NCBI GenBank assembly: GCA_035995885.1
Contig: DASYKC010000046.1
Span: 1-61,537 of the forward strand
Direction: 5' to 3'
Length of the DNA stretch: 61,537 nucleotides
Origin: Schlegelella_A sp035995885
GTDB taxonomy: Bacteria > Pseudomonadota > Gammaproteobacteria > Burkholderiales > Burkholderiaceae_C
Of this stretch, positions 1-7,497 are shown piece after piece. Each line of letters starts with the position of its first letter. Position 1 is the first letter of the stretch. The notes beneath the pieces were generated by a model. That model saw nothing but the letters and a program-made list of their open reading frames with translations, made no database searches and had not been told where the DNA came from. The position numbers were made by a program, and so were the translations under genes.

Positions 1-148
1 TCAGTCGCACGGCCTCTTCGACGGCGATCTCGTCGAAGGGATTCATGCTCATCTTGACGTTGGCGATGTCGACGCCGCTGCCGTCGGACTTGACGCGCAC
101 CTTGACGTTGTAGTCGACGACGCGCTTGACGGGGACGAGAATCTTCAT
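1..148 (-). CDS. etfB: Electron transfer flavoprotein subunit beta (5' part only)
   Basis: The 49 visible codons begin MKILVPVKRVVDYNVKVRVK and continue to a segment ending NPFDEIAVEEAVRL, the conserved N-terminus of EtfB. The gene runs off the left edge of the window. EtfB with EtfA takes electrons from acyl-CoA dehydrogenases and passes them to ETF-ubiquinone oxidoreductase, so it fits the many acyl-CoA dehydrogenases here. The ATG at 148 is the only start compatible with the family N-terminus, and no clear Shine-Dalgarno precedes it. It lies 132 bp downstream of a crotonase gene on the same strand, with a possible hairpin in the gap. Confidence 0.93.
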   Translation of the reverse strand, partial: MKILVPVKRVVDYNVKVRVKSDGSGVDIANVKMSMNPFDEIAVEEAVRL

Positions 149-218
149 GGATCGATGCTCATATTTTGGAAGTGTGCAAAGGCGCGGAGGACATCGGCTT
201 TCCGCCACCTGCGAGGTC

Positions 219-251
219 GCCTTCGCGGCATCGGGCACAAATGACGAAGGC
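219..251 (-). terminator. Possible hairpin between crotonase operon and etfB
   Basis: GCCTTCG at 219-225 is complementary to CGAAGGC at 245-251, giving a 7-bp stem with a 19-nt loop just after the crotonase stop codon on the minus strand. There is no T-run after it, so it may be an attenuating or Rho-assisted element rather than a classical terminator. Confidence 0.3.
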
Positions 252-280
252 CCGACGTCTGCGAAAGCAGAGCGCGAGCC

Positions 281-1045
281 TCATCGTTTCTGTCCGCGCA
301 GGCGCGCGAGCCGTGACTGAATCTGGTCACGACTGACCGGCAAGTTGTTCGCTATCGAGGCCGCGCGCTCGTGCTTCAGGGCGTCGGACAACGTCATGCC
401 TGCTTCTTCCTCGAGCAACCGGCGGTAAGCGACCAGGGCCTCGGGTACGCCGGCCAGCATCTGCCGCGCCATCGCTTCGGCGCGAGGCCGCAACTGGTCG
501 GGCGCAGTCACATGGTTCACGAAACCCCAGACGACCGCCTCCTCCGCGCCGAGAAAGCGTCCAGTCAGCGCCAGTTCCTTGGCGCGGTGCAGTCCGATGC
601 GGCGTACCATCCGCGCCGAGCCGCCCCAGCCGGGCAAGAGGCCGACCTGGACATGCGAATCGGCAAAGCGTGCGTCGGTCGACGCGATGAGCACGTCGCA
701 CGCAAGCGCGATCTCGAGGCCGCCGGTGATCGCCAGTCCGTTGATCGCACCGATGATCGGACCGCTGAAGCGCTGCAGGCAGGCAACCGCGTCGTGCTCG
801 TAGGCGGCTGCGGCGACGACTCCGGGCGCGCTCCATTCGTCCAGGTCGAGGCCGGCCGTAAAGGCGCGGCCGGCGCCCGTCAGAATCAAGACGCGGATCG
901 CAGCGTCGGCTTCCAGCTCATCGATGGCCGCGGAGAACTCCTGGCGCATCTTGATCGACAGCGTATTGAGCTTGTCCGGTCGGTTCAGCACCAGCGTGGC
1001 GAACCCGTCAGCCGATCGCTCGACCAGGATGGTCTCGAAAGCCAT
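281..1045 (-). CDS. Enoyl-CoA hydratase/isomerase family protein (crotonase fold)
   Basis: This is a 254-aa crotonase-fold protein. The oxyanion-hole segment AGLDL lies near residues 64-68 and GGLEIALACD near 108-117. The first catalytic glutamate of hydratases is present (E111), but the second position, in ADSHVQVG, is histidine (H131) instead of glutamate. That suggests an isomerase or another CoA-ester reaction rather than a standard hydratase. The start is the ATG at 1045, 5 bp after the stop of the upstream crotonase gene, so the two are co-transcribed. The substrate cannot be assigned. Confidence 0.85.
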   Translation of the reverse strand: MAFETILVERSADGFATLVLNRPDKLNTLSIKMRQEFSAAIDELEADAAIRVLILTGAGRAFTAGLDLDEWSAPGVVAAAAYEHDAVACLQRFSGPIIGAINGLAITGGLEIALACDVLIASTDARFADSHVQVGLLPGWGGSARMVRRIGLHRAKELALTGRFLGAEEAVVWGFVNHVTAPDQLRPRAEAMARQMLAGVPEALVAYRRLLEEEAGMTLSDALKHERAASIANNLPVSRDQIQSRLARLRGQKR

Positions 1046-1050
1046 GACGC

Positions 1051-1842
1051 TCACGCGCCGCGAAAAACTGGCTTGCGCTTCTCGACCATCGCGGCGATTC
1101 CTTCCTGGGCGTCGGCGCTGGCCGACACGCGCGCGAGCGTCAGCGCCTCGTCCTCGAGCTGCGCCTCGAGACGCGCTGCGCCGGCGCGCAGGAACAGACG
1201 CTTGGTCTCGGCATAGGCGATGGTCGGTCCCTGGGCGAGTTCCTCGGCCAAGGCGATCGCCTCGTCCTGGAGCTTGTCGTCGGCGACGACGCGATCGGCG
1301 AGGCCGGCCTGCAGCGCTTCCTCGCTGCTCAGCACTTCGGCGAGCAGCACGAAGCGGCGCGCCCGCGCCGGCCCCATGCGCGCCGTCAAGGTCACCGTCG
1401 AACCCGAGTCGCAGCTGAATCCCAGCTTCGCGAAGGCAGAACCGAAGCGGGCGGACTGGCCGGCCAGGACAACATCGCATCCGGCCAGCAAGGCCACGCC
1501 GCCGCCCATCGCAAATCCCTGCACCGCGGCGACGATCGGCACCGGCAGCTGCCAGGCGCGCTGCAAGCCGATGTGCAGCTCGGCAGTCCATTGCCGCACC
1601 AGCGGGGCCAGATTCGCCCGCACCGGATGAAACGACTTCAGGTCGCCGCCGAAGCTGAAGTTGGCGCCCTCCGCACGCAGCAAGACGGCACGCAGGCCAG
1701 GCTCGTTCCAGAGGTCGGAGAACACCTGCTTGAAGTCGCGCCCGAAGTTGCCGTCGAAGGGGTTGCCGCGCGCCGGCTGCGCGAGGCTGAGGACGGCCAG
1801 GCCGCCCTGCATCTCGACGCGGATCGAAGAGGTGGAATTCAT
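1051..1842 (-). CDS. Crotonase-fold protein lacking both catalytic glutamates
   Basis: The 263-aa protein has the crotonase core (FSFGGDLK near 63-69, AMGGGVALLAGCD near 111-123). Alanine (A117) and phenylalanine (F137) replace the two glutamates needed for enoyl-CoA hydration. A CDSG motif near 144-147 offers an acidic residue, as in some isomerase-type or hydrolytic crotonases. The ATG at 1842 follows an AGGAGG-type ribosome site. It is the first gene of the leftward pair and is divergent from the gene at 1978. Family membership is clear, but the reaction is not. Confidence 0.82.
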   Translation of the reverse strand: MNSTSSIRVEMQGGLAVLSLAQPARGNPFDGNFGRDFKQVFSDLWNEPGLRAVLLRAEGANFSFGGDLKSFHPVRANLAPLVRQWTAELHIGLQRAWQLPVPIVAAVQGFAMGGGVALLAGCDVVLAGQSARFGSAFAKLGFSCDSGSTVTLTARMGPARARRFVLLAEVLSSEEALQAGLADRVVADDKLQDEAIALAEELAQGPTIAYAETKRLFLRAGAARLEAQLEDEALTLARVSASADAQEGIAAMVEKRKPVFRGA

Positions 1843-1907
1843 CGGACATGCCTCCTGTGCGGCAGACTCGAGTCGCTGCCCGTCAACGCCTCGGTGGCGT
1901 CATGGAA

Positions 1908-1950
1908 AGTACCGTAGCAGACAGTACACTACCTCAGTACCGTGTCGTAC
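1908..1950. promoter_or_regulatory. Repeat-rich divergent promoter with AGTACCGT copies
   Basis: Between the divergent genes starting at 1842 and 1978, AGTACCGT occurs at 1908-1915 and again at 1936-1943, 28 bp apart. A related AGTACACTACC lies between them at 1923-1933 and another GTAC at 1947-1950. The pattern resembles binding half-sites and is related to elements near 24218, 25406, 35009 and 59553. The regulator is unknown. Confidence 0.4.
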
Positions 1951-1977
1951 CAGTGATTGCCCGCCCTCGAGGTGAAT

Positions 1978-3087
1978 ATGCTGACTCCTCAAGACGATCT
2001 TATCGGCCACCAGTTGCCGACCACGTTCGACCAGATCGACAACAGCGACCCGGCCTGGATGGAGCGCCTCTGGTACACCGCGCATCCGGTGCCGGGCGGC
2101 GATGCGATCTTCGACATCGGCCTTGGCTATCACCCGAATCGCAATGTGATGGATGCCTTTGCCGGCGTGGCCGTGCCCGGCCGGCAGTGGAACTTCCGGG
2201 CCTCGCGCAAGCTCCGTCCCGACCCGCTCCTCACCAGCGTCGGGCCGCTCTCGATCACCGTGCTGCAGGGGCTGCGCCGGCATCGGCTGGTGCTGGGCGA
2301 AAACGACTCCGGAATTCGCTTCGACATCGAGTTCCACGCGACCATGAACGCCCACGAGGAGAAGGCTCACTCGCGCCGGCGCGACGGCCGGGTGACCGAG
2401 AACATGGCGCGCGGCCAGCAACTCGGCCGCTACACCGGCTGGCTCGAGTACGACGGCAAGCGGACGGCGGTCGACCAATGGCTGGGCCAGCGCGACCACT
2501 CGTGGGGCGTTCGTGCTGAAATGCGCAGCGACGAGAGCGCGCCTCCGCTCACCTTCTATCCGCCCTTCTTCTATTGCTGGACCACGGCGCAGTTCAAGAA
2601 TCGCGGCCTGCACATCTTCTTCAAGGAGCGAGCGCCCGGCGAGAAGATCTATCTCTCCGGAGAAGAGGTGTTCGAGGTCGGCAGTCGCCAGTCGGCCCGG
2701 CACCAGCTCGTCGACGCCCGTCACGAAGCGAAGTGGCACGACGATCCGCTGGGGCAGTCGATGGAGTCTGCGCTGTTCCAGCTGAAATTCGCCGACGGCT
2801 CGGAGCGGCCGGTCTCGATCCGGGTCCTGCCGACCAAGTACTTCCTCAAGGGTGGCCTCTACGGCGGCCTGGCTGGCTGGTTCCACGGCGACGATCGCGG
2901 CAAGCTCTACCTGGAGCACGACGTCTGGGACCTGACCGACCGCGAGACGCGCCTGCGCGCGCGCACGCTCGCCGACCAGGTCGTCGAGGTGCGCGATGGC
3001 GACGAGGTCGGCTACGGAATCATCGAGTACGGCGTCGGCAAGGGCTTCGCGATGTACGAGTCGGTGCAGGCGCACCCGCCGATCTGA
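1978..3087 (+). CDS. DUF7064/DUF7065-like (AttH/CrtC lipocalin-type) protein, unknown function
   Basis: This is a 369-aa soluble protein without signal peptide or membrane segments. It is rich in W, Y and charged residues and predicted mostly beta. The segment QRDHSWGVR at about 171-179, after a W-L-G approach, resembles the conserved core of lipocalin-like DUF7064 proteins that often sit beside acyl-CoA dehydrogenase and APH-fold genes. The ATG at 1978 is preferred over a TTG 21 bp upstream because GAGGTG sits 7 bp before it. It is monocistronic, divergent from the crotonase pair and converges 6 bp from the gene at 3094. A hydrophobic-ligand role is plausible but unproven. Confidence 0.7.
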   Translation: MLTPQDDLIGHQLPTTFDQIDNSDPAWMERLWYTAHPVPGGDAIFDIGLGYHPNRNVMDAFAGVAVPGRQWNFRASRKLRPDPLLTSVGPLSITVLQGLRRHRLVLGENDSGIRFDIEFHATMNAHEEKAHSRRRDGRVTENMARGQQLGRYTGWLEYDGKRTAVDQWLGQRDHSWGVRAEMRSDESAPPLTFYPPFFYCWTTAQFKNRGLHIFFKERAPGEKIYLSGEEVFEVGSRQSARHQLVDARHEAKWHDDPLGQSMESALFQLKFADGSERPVSIRVLPTKYFLKGGLYGGLAGWFHGDDRGKLYLEHDVWDLTDRETRLRARTLADQVVEVRDGDEVGYGIIEYGVGKGFAMYESVQAHPPI

Positions 3088-3093
3088 CCCTGA

Positions 3094-3588
3094 TCAGCTT
3101 TCCGTGCCGCTCGACATCTCCGCGAACAAGGGCCGCGGCGAGTTCTTCAACTCGATGCTGACTTCGGCGCGCATCGCTGTGCGCAATTGCGTGTCGATGC
3201 CGCTCGCCAGCTCGGGCGAAAGCGTTGCGCGCTGCGCGTCGAGCCAGCGGAGGAGCTCGGCGATGCAGCGGTTGCCCGCCTCCCGCATCGCCAGCAATTC
3301 GGCGATCGGCACCGGCTGAGGCACTGCGCCGGCGGGCAGCGCCGGCAAGGCCGCTGCCCCGGGCTGGCCCTCGATCAGGGCGGCGACGCTGGCGAGCGCG
3401 CTGCGCTGGGCGGCAATCTGCTCGAGCAGGAATCCGGCCGACCAATCGGCGCGAACCTTGAACGTATTGAGCAGATTGATGACGCCGAACACCTGGCCGC
3501 GTGCGAATACGTCGTCCAGGCGAGTCAACACCTCGCTGCGCAGCGTCGCGCACATGCCGTCGACGATGCGATCGAAGGAGTTGTTCAT
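3094..3588 (-). CDS. Small conserved-type protein of unknown function
   Basis: The 164-aa protein begins MNNSFDRIVDGMCATLRSEV and is largely alpha-helical, with a proline/alanine-rich hinge near residues 78-90. No signal peptide, membrane segment or catalytic motif is seen. It starts at an ATG overlapping the stop of the upstream APH-fold gene by 4 bp, so it is translationally coupled and last in a four-gene operon (acyl-CoA dehydrogenase, SDR, APH-fold protein, this gene). Small helical proteins of this sort commonly accompany APH-fold proteins in acyl-CoA catabolic clusters. I do not recognise the family with certainty. Confidence 0.65.
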   Translation of the reverse strand: MNNSFDRIVDGMCATLRSEVLTRLDDVFARGQVFGVINLLNTFKVRADWSAGFLLEQIAAQRSALASVAALIEGQPGAAALPALPAGAVPQPVPIAELLAMREAGNRCIAELLRWLDAQRATLSPELASGIDTQLRTAMRAEVSIELKNSPRPLFAEMSSGTES

Positions 3589-4619
3589 GGCTTGGCCTCG
3601 ATCGTTTTTTCCATCTGACGCAAGGCGGTTGCGATCTGGCTGCCCATCGCTGGCATGCGCATGTCGTTGAAGCGCCCTTCCTCGAAGCAGCGCGCCGCGG
3701 CCATGTGGGTGGCGGCGAGCTTGAGCAGCGAGAACGCCTGGTAGTAACGCACCGAGGCCATCGACACCTCGAAGCCCACCTTCTCGCTGTAGCGGGAATA
3801 GAACCAGGCCGGCTCCGCGAGCCGGCTGATCAACTTGCTGCCGCCCATGTACATCGGCAGGCTGGCCCAGCCGAGGTCCTCGTGGGGGTCGCCCAGGTGC
3901 ACTAGCTCCCAGTCGAGGATCGACGTGATGTGGCCGCCGACCTCGAGAAAGTTTCCGGTGCGGTAGTCGCCGTGGACGATCGCGACGCGCGGCGCGACCG
4001 GGCAGTTCGCCTTCAGCCAGCGGATGCCCCACTCGGCGAGCGGATAGGAGCGCATGGCCCAGCGGGCGATCTGCGTCTCCCAGTACTCGACGTTGACGAG
4101 CGCGGCGTTGCCCGTGGTGATGCCGCCGGCGAGCGCCGCAATCGGCTTGTCCTGCCAGGCGACGCGATGCAGGGCGGCCAGGGCATCGACGAACTCCTCG
4201 GCCAGTTGCTTGCGGTAGCCCTCTTCGAGTCCGGGCTCGTTGGCCGAGACCCAGGGCACCACCGCGTCGCCCGATACCTTTTCGCAGAAAAGGAAGGGGG
4301 CGCCGAAGATGGCGGGGTCGTCGCTGCTCCAGTAGGCGCGCGGCAGGGGCACGGCGCTGCCCTCCAGTGAACGCATCGCCAGGGCTTGCGGGTCAGCGCT
4401 GTAGGGCGCGAACAGGCCGTAGTCGGGACCCAGGCGCAGGATCAGCTCCTCGCTGCCGTCGCCCTCCTTCAGGCCGGTGACCGGCACCGCGTAGGTCAGC
4501 CACGAGAAACCGACCGGAAAGCGTCGCACGGTGCCGACCTGCACCGGGTGGCCGACCTGCCCGGCCAGGTACGCGGCCACCTTGACCGCAAGAGCTGCTT
4601 CGTCGCCGATCGCGTTCAT
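3585..4619 (-). CDS. Phosphotransferase family protein (APH/ACAD10-like kinase fold)
   Basis: This 344-aa protein has the aminoglycoside-phosphotransferase fold. The catalytic loop HGDYRTGNF is at about 216-224 and the metal-binding DWE at 236-238, followed by GDPHEDLGW. Such proteins next to acyl-CoA dehydrogenases resemble the N-terminal domain of animal ACAD10/11, which phosphorylates 4-hydroxyacyl-CoAs before dehydration. An antibiotic-resistance role is unlikely in this context. It overlaps both neighbours by 4 bp (ATGA junctions), showing coupled translation with the SDR upstream and the small protein downstream. Confidence 0.88.
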   Translation of the reverse strand: MNAIGDEAALAVKVAAYLAGQVGHPVQVGTVRRFPVGFSWLTYAVPVTGLKEGDGSEELILRLGPDYGLFAPYSADPQALAMRSLEGSAVPLPRAYWSSDDPAIFGAPFLFCEKVSGDAVVPWVSANEPGLEEGYRKQLAEEFVDALAALHRVAWQDKPIAALAGGITTGNAALVNVEYWETQIARWAMRSYPLAEWGIRWLKANCPVAPRVAIVHGDYRTGNFLEVGGHITSILDWELVHLGDPHEDLGWASLPMYMGGSKLISRLAEPAWFYSRYSEKVGFEVSMASVRYYQAFSLLKLAATHMAAARCFEEGRFNDMRMPAMGSQIATALRQMEKTIEAKP

Positions 4620-5479
4620 CGCCGCAGCAGCTCCGGCAGCGTGGCGCGATGAAAGGCCTCGAACGGACGGCTGCGCTGATGCCGCTCCAGCGTCCACGAA
4701 TTGCGCGCATTCGGCGCCCCGCCGTCGACGCGAACGCAGGTTCCGGTGATGTAGGCGGCAGCCGGCGAGAGCAGATAGACGATCGCCGCCGAGATCTCCG
4801 ACTCGGTGCCGAAGCGCTGCAACGGCACCGTCTTCGGGAACTCGAGGATCTTGGCCTTCGCTTCCGGCGCGTAGGTGTCGAAGCCGCTCGAGGCGATCCC
4901 GCCCGGCGCCACCGTGTTGACGCGGACGCCCGAGGCGGCCCACTCGCAGGCCGCCGATTCGCTCAGATTGAGCATGCCGCCGCGCGCCGCGCCCGAGTGG
5001 GCGAAGTCGGGCCAGCCGTTCCAGATGTCGGCAATCATGTTGACGATGGCGCCGCCGTGCTGCTCCATCCAGCGCGTGTAGACCTCGCGCATGAAGATGA
5101 AGCCGCCGGTGAGGTTGTTGCGGACCACCGCCTCGAACCCCTTGGTCGAGATCGTCTTCATCGCCGCCCGGTACTGGCCGCCGGCGTTGTTGACGAGGCC
5201 GTCGACGCGGCCGCGCAGCGCAAGCACCGCATCGATCGTCGCACCCACCAACGCCTCGTCGCGGATATCGCAAGGATGGGTGCTGACGCTGCCGCCGTCG
5301 TCGGCGATCTCGGCCTTCACGGCCTCGAGCTTCTCTGCGGTGCGGCCCACCAGCGCGACGTGGGCGCCGAGCGCAGCGAGCTCGTGCGCGGTGCAGCGGC
5401 CGATGCCGCTGCCGCCGCCCGTGACGATCACCGTCTGCCCCGCGAACAGGCCGGGGCGAAACACCGACTGGTATGGCAT
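4616..5479 (-). CDS. SDR family oxidoreductase, 2,4-dienoyl-CoA-reductase-like
   Basis: The 287-aa protein has a Rossmann motif TGGGSGIG at about 20-27 and NNAG at 97-100. The usual YxxxK active site is absent: the corresponding segment is HSGAARGGM at 161-169. This lack of the classical tyrosine is seen in peroxisomal and bacterial dienoyl-CoA-reductase-like SDRs. A role in reducing an unsaturated acyl-CoA or oxidising a 3-hydroxyacyl-CoA fits the operon. The ATG at 5479 is 11 bp after the acyl-CoA dehydrogenase stop, and its 3' end overlaps the APH-fold gene. Confidence 0.85.
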   Translation of the reverse strand: MPYQSVFRPGLFAGQTVIVTGGGSGIGRCTAHELAALGAHVALVGRTAEKLEAVKAEIADDGGSVSTHPCDIRDEALVGATIDAVLALRGRVDGLVNNAGGQYRAAMKTISTKGFEAVVRNNLTGGFIFMREVYTRWMEQHGGAIVNMIADIWNGWPDFAHSGAARGGMLNLSESAACEWAASGVRVNTVAPGGIASSGFDTYAPEAKAKILEFPKTVPLQRFGTESEISAAIVYLLSPAAAYITGTCVRVDGGAPNARNSWTLERHQRSRPFEAFHRATLPELLRR

Positions 5480-5490
5480 CGATTCGCTCC

Positions 5491-6642
5491 CTAGTACTGG
5501 ACCGCGACGCGGCCGATGCGCTCGCGGGCGACGATCAGCTTCATCACCTGCGCCGTGCCGTCGCCGATCTCCAGGCCCATGACGTCGCGCATGCGCTGCT
5601 GGTGCGGCAGGTCCTTGCTCCAGCCGTAGTGGCCGAAGGTGAGCAGGCATTGGTGAATGACATCGAACGCCGTCTTCGGACCCATCCACTTGACCATCGC
5701 GGCCTCGGCCGTGTGCGGCAAGCCGGCGTCGCGCAGGGAGAGCGCGTGGTACGAGAGTTGACGGACCGCGGCGACGTGAGCGTCACCCTCCGCGAGCGGA
5801 AAGCTCACGCCCTGGAACTGGCCGATCGGCTTGCCGAACGCCGTGCGCTCCTTGGTGTACGCCCAGGTCTCGTCGAGCGAGGCCTGCGCGGCACCGCAGC
5901 ACTGCAGGGCGATCAGGGCGCGGCTGTAGTCGAAGCCTTGCATCACTTGCGTGAAGCCCTTGCCTTCGTCGCCGAGGCGGTGGCTCGCCGGCACCCGCAC
6001 GTCGTCGAAGAACACCGAGCCGCGGCCGATGATGGCGCTGCCGACGTCGTCGAAGCAGGTCCGCGAGATCCCCTTCGTGCCGGCGTAGGGAATGAAGAAG
6101 GCGCTGACGCCCTTGGCGCCCTCCTCGGGCGCGCCGGTGCGGGCGAACACGAGATAGGCGTCGGCGCGGTCGGCGAAGGTGATCGAGGTCTTCTCGCCGT
6201 TGATGACGTAGTCGGCGCCATCGCGGCGCGCCCGCAGCTGCAGGTTGCTCGCGTCCGAGCCCCCGCGCGGCTCGGTCAGGCAGATGGCGATGACCGCCTC
6301 GCCGCGGGTCATGCGCGGCACCCACTCCTGCTTGACCTCCGGGGCGGCGTGGCGGACCAGAATCGCGCCGTTCAGCGAAATGCCGACCGGCACGGCGCTG
6401 ACGTTGAAGTCGCCGTAGGCGAGCTCCTCGGCGATGACGCCGGTGGTGACGGCATCGACGGCCATGCCGCCGAGCGCCTCCGGCAGGTCGACGCCGAGCA
6501 GGCCGAGCGCACCCATCTCGGCGATGAGGTCGCGCTCGAGCACCGCCGCTTTCTCGCGCTTCTGGTAATGCGGCAACAGCCGCTCCCGGGCAAAGCGGCG
6601 AGCGGTTTCCTGCAGGGCTTTCTGGTCCTCGGTCAACACCAT
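5491..6642 (-). CDS. Acyl-CoA dehydrogenase
   Basis: This 383-aa protein has the normal acyl-CoA dehydrogenase length and motifs: ERLLPHYQKREK near the N-terminus, CLTEPRGGSDASN in the middle beta domain, and the FGKPIGQFQ signature in the C-terminal helical domain. At the usual catalytic-glutamate position the segment reads IGDGTAQVMK, an aspartate rather than glutamate, so the base may differ. FAD-dependent oxidation feeds ETF. The start at 6642 gives the normal N-terminus, and upstream in-frame starts would add an unrelated 29 residues. It is the first gene of the operon running to 3094. Confidence 0.93.
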   Translation of the reverse strand: MVLTEDQKALQETARRFARERLLPHYQKREKAAVLERDLIAEMGALGLLGVDLPEALGGMAVDAVTTGVIAEELAYGDFNVSAVPVGISLNGAILVRHAAPEVKQEWVPRMTRGEAVIAICLTEPRGGSDASNLQLRARRDGADYVINGEKTSITFADRADAYLVFARTGAPEEGAKGVSAFFIPYAGTKGISRTCFDDVGSAIIGRGSVFFDDVRVPASHRLGDEGKGFTQVMQGFDYSRALIALQCCGAAQASLDETWAYTKERTAFGKPIGQFQGVSFPLAEGDAHVAAVRQLSYHALSLRDAGLPHTAEAAMVKWMGPKTAFDVIHQCLLTFGHYGWSKDLPHQQRMRDVMGLEIGDGTAQVMKLIVARERIGRVAVQY

Positions 6643-6965
6643 GGCCGTCGTCTCCAGGCTGATGCGGCAGGGGTCATGGGCATGCCGCAGTTTCAATAAA
6701 CTTGCTTGCCATCTCGGAGCGCACAACAAGCCGTAGGACGTCGGGCGTTACCAGCTTGGTGACGTTGAGAAGCTTGGAGATCCATTGAGAGGCTGAGCAA
6801 TGGCTTCAGTTCGCGCGCGGAACCCGATCGGGACCGACACGGAGTAATACTCTAGCTTACCATTCGCCAGCGCACGGAACACGACTGCGCCCGTCGGGCT
6901 TAACCCTGAGATGGTTCACACTGGCGGCACGCGCCGGCGCCTCAGGAGCAATCGTGTACCCGGGT
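6643..6965. other. Intergenic region with operon promoter
   Basis: This 323-bp stretch between the marR stop and the acyl-CoA dehydrogenase start contains no convincing gene. It must hold the promoter of the operon running left from 6642. The only structured element I can support is the GAGTA/TACTC palindrome at 6842-6852, followed by a TTACCATTC segment like one near 53617. Confidence 0.6.
6842..6852. promoter_or_regulatory. Palindrome GAGTA-A-TACTC
   Basis: This is a perfect 5-1-5 inverted repeat in the upstream region of the acyl-CoA dehydrogenase operon, about 200 bp before its start codon. It could be an operator half of a larger site. No regulator can be assigned. Confidence 0.35.
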
Positions 6966-7433
6966 TCAGGCCGCCTCGCTCGCCTCCAGATAGCTGAGCA
7001 GGTTGCGCTTCATCGCATCGAGAGTCGTCGCCGCGGCACCGAGCTTGGCGTCATCCAGTCCGTCGAGGATGCGGGCGTTGAGCCGGTGACTGACCTTGCG
7101 CATGCGCGCGATCAGCTGCTTGCTCTTGGGCTCTAGGAAGATGCGGTTGATGCGGCGGTCGCTCGCGTCGGCGCCCCGGCGCAGCAGCCCCGCCTTCTCG
7201 AGCCGGTCGATCAGGCCGCCCACCGCCACCTTGCCGAGATCCAGCTCCTCCGCCAGTTGCGACTGCGTCATGCCGTCCTCGCGCGACAGGTAGGCCAGAA
7301 CCCACCACTGCGAGCGCGTCACGCTGAGCGGCTTCAGGACGCGGTCGAATGCGCTGCGGCGCAGGCGGGACACGTCGTGGATCAGGAACCCGAGCCGCAG
7401 TTCCCAATCGACGCTGTGTGTTTCCGCTGCCAT
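6966..7433 (-). CDS. MarR-family transcriptional regulator
   Basis: The 155-aa protein has the MarR winged-helix layout. The recognition region SQLAEELDLGKVAVGGLIDR is followed by a wing with ADASDRRINRIFL, then a long dimerisation helix near the C-terminus. MarR proteins in aromatic and alicyclic acid clusters (for example BadR) usually sense a CoA ester or acid. It is the last gene of the leftward 14-gene run, 64 bp after the esterase, and has its own palindromic site 12 bp upstream of the start, consistent with autoregulation. Confidence 0.92.
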   Translation of the reverse strand: MAAETHSVDWELRLGFLIHDVSRLRRSAFDRVLKPLSVTRSQWWVLAYLSREDGMTQSQLAEELDLGKVAVGGLIDRLEKAGLLRRGADASDRRINRIFLEPKSKQLIARMRKVSHRLNARILDGLDDAKLGAAATTLDAMKRNLLSYLEASEAA

Positions 7434-7445
7434 GGAGAGGTGAAC

Positions 7446-7457
7446 GGACCTAGGTCC
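7446..7457. promoter_or_regulatory. 12-bp palindrome GGACCTAGGTCC upstream of marR
   Basis: This perfect palindrome lies 12 bp before the marR ATG, in the 64-bp gap after the esterase. Its position suits a MarR-dimer operator for autoregulation. The same palindrome was not noticed at the other promoters. Confidence 0.5.
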
Positions 7458-7497
7458 ATTACTGTAAGGATGCGTACATTCTACGGCCTGACGACTT

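Noticed and set aside
3585..4619. Aminoglycoside resistance gene
   Set aside because: The APH fold is shared, but the gene is embedded and translationally coupled in an acyl-CoA catabolic operon, which favours the ACAD10-like role.
6889..6899. GCCCG-T-CGGGC inverted repeat as a terminator for marR
   Set aside because: A one-base loop cannot form a hairpin and there is no T-run. At most it is a DNA-level palindrome.
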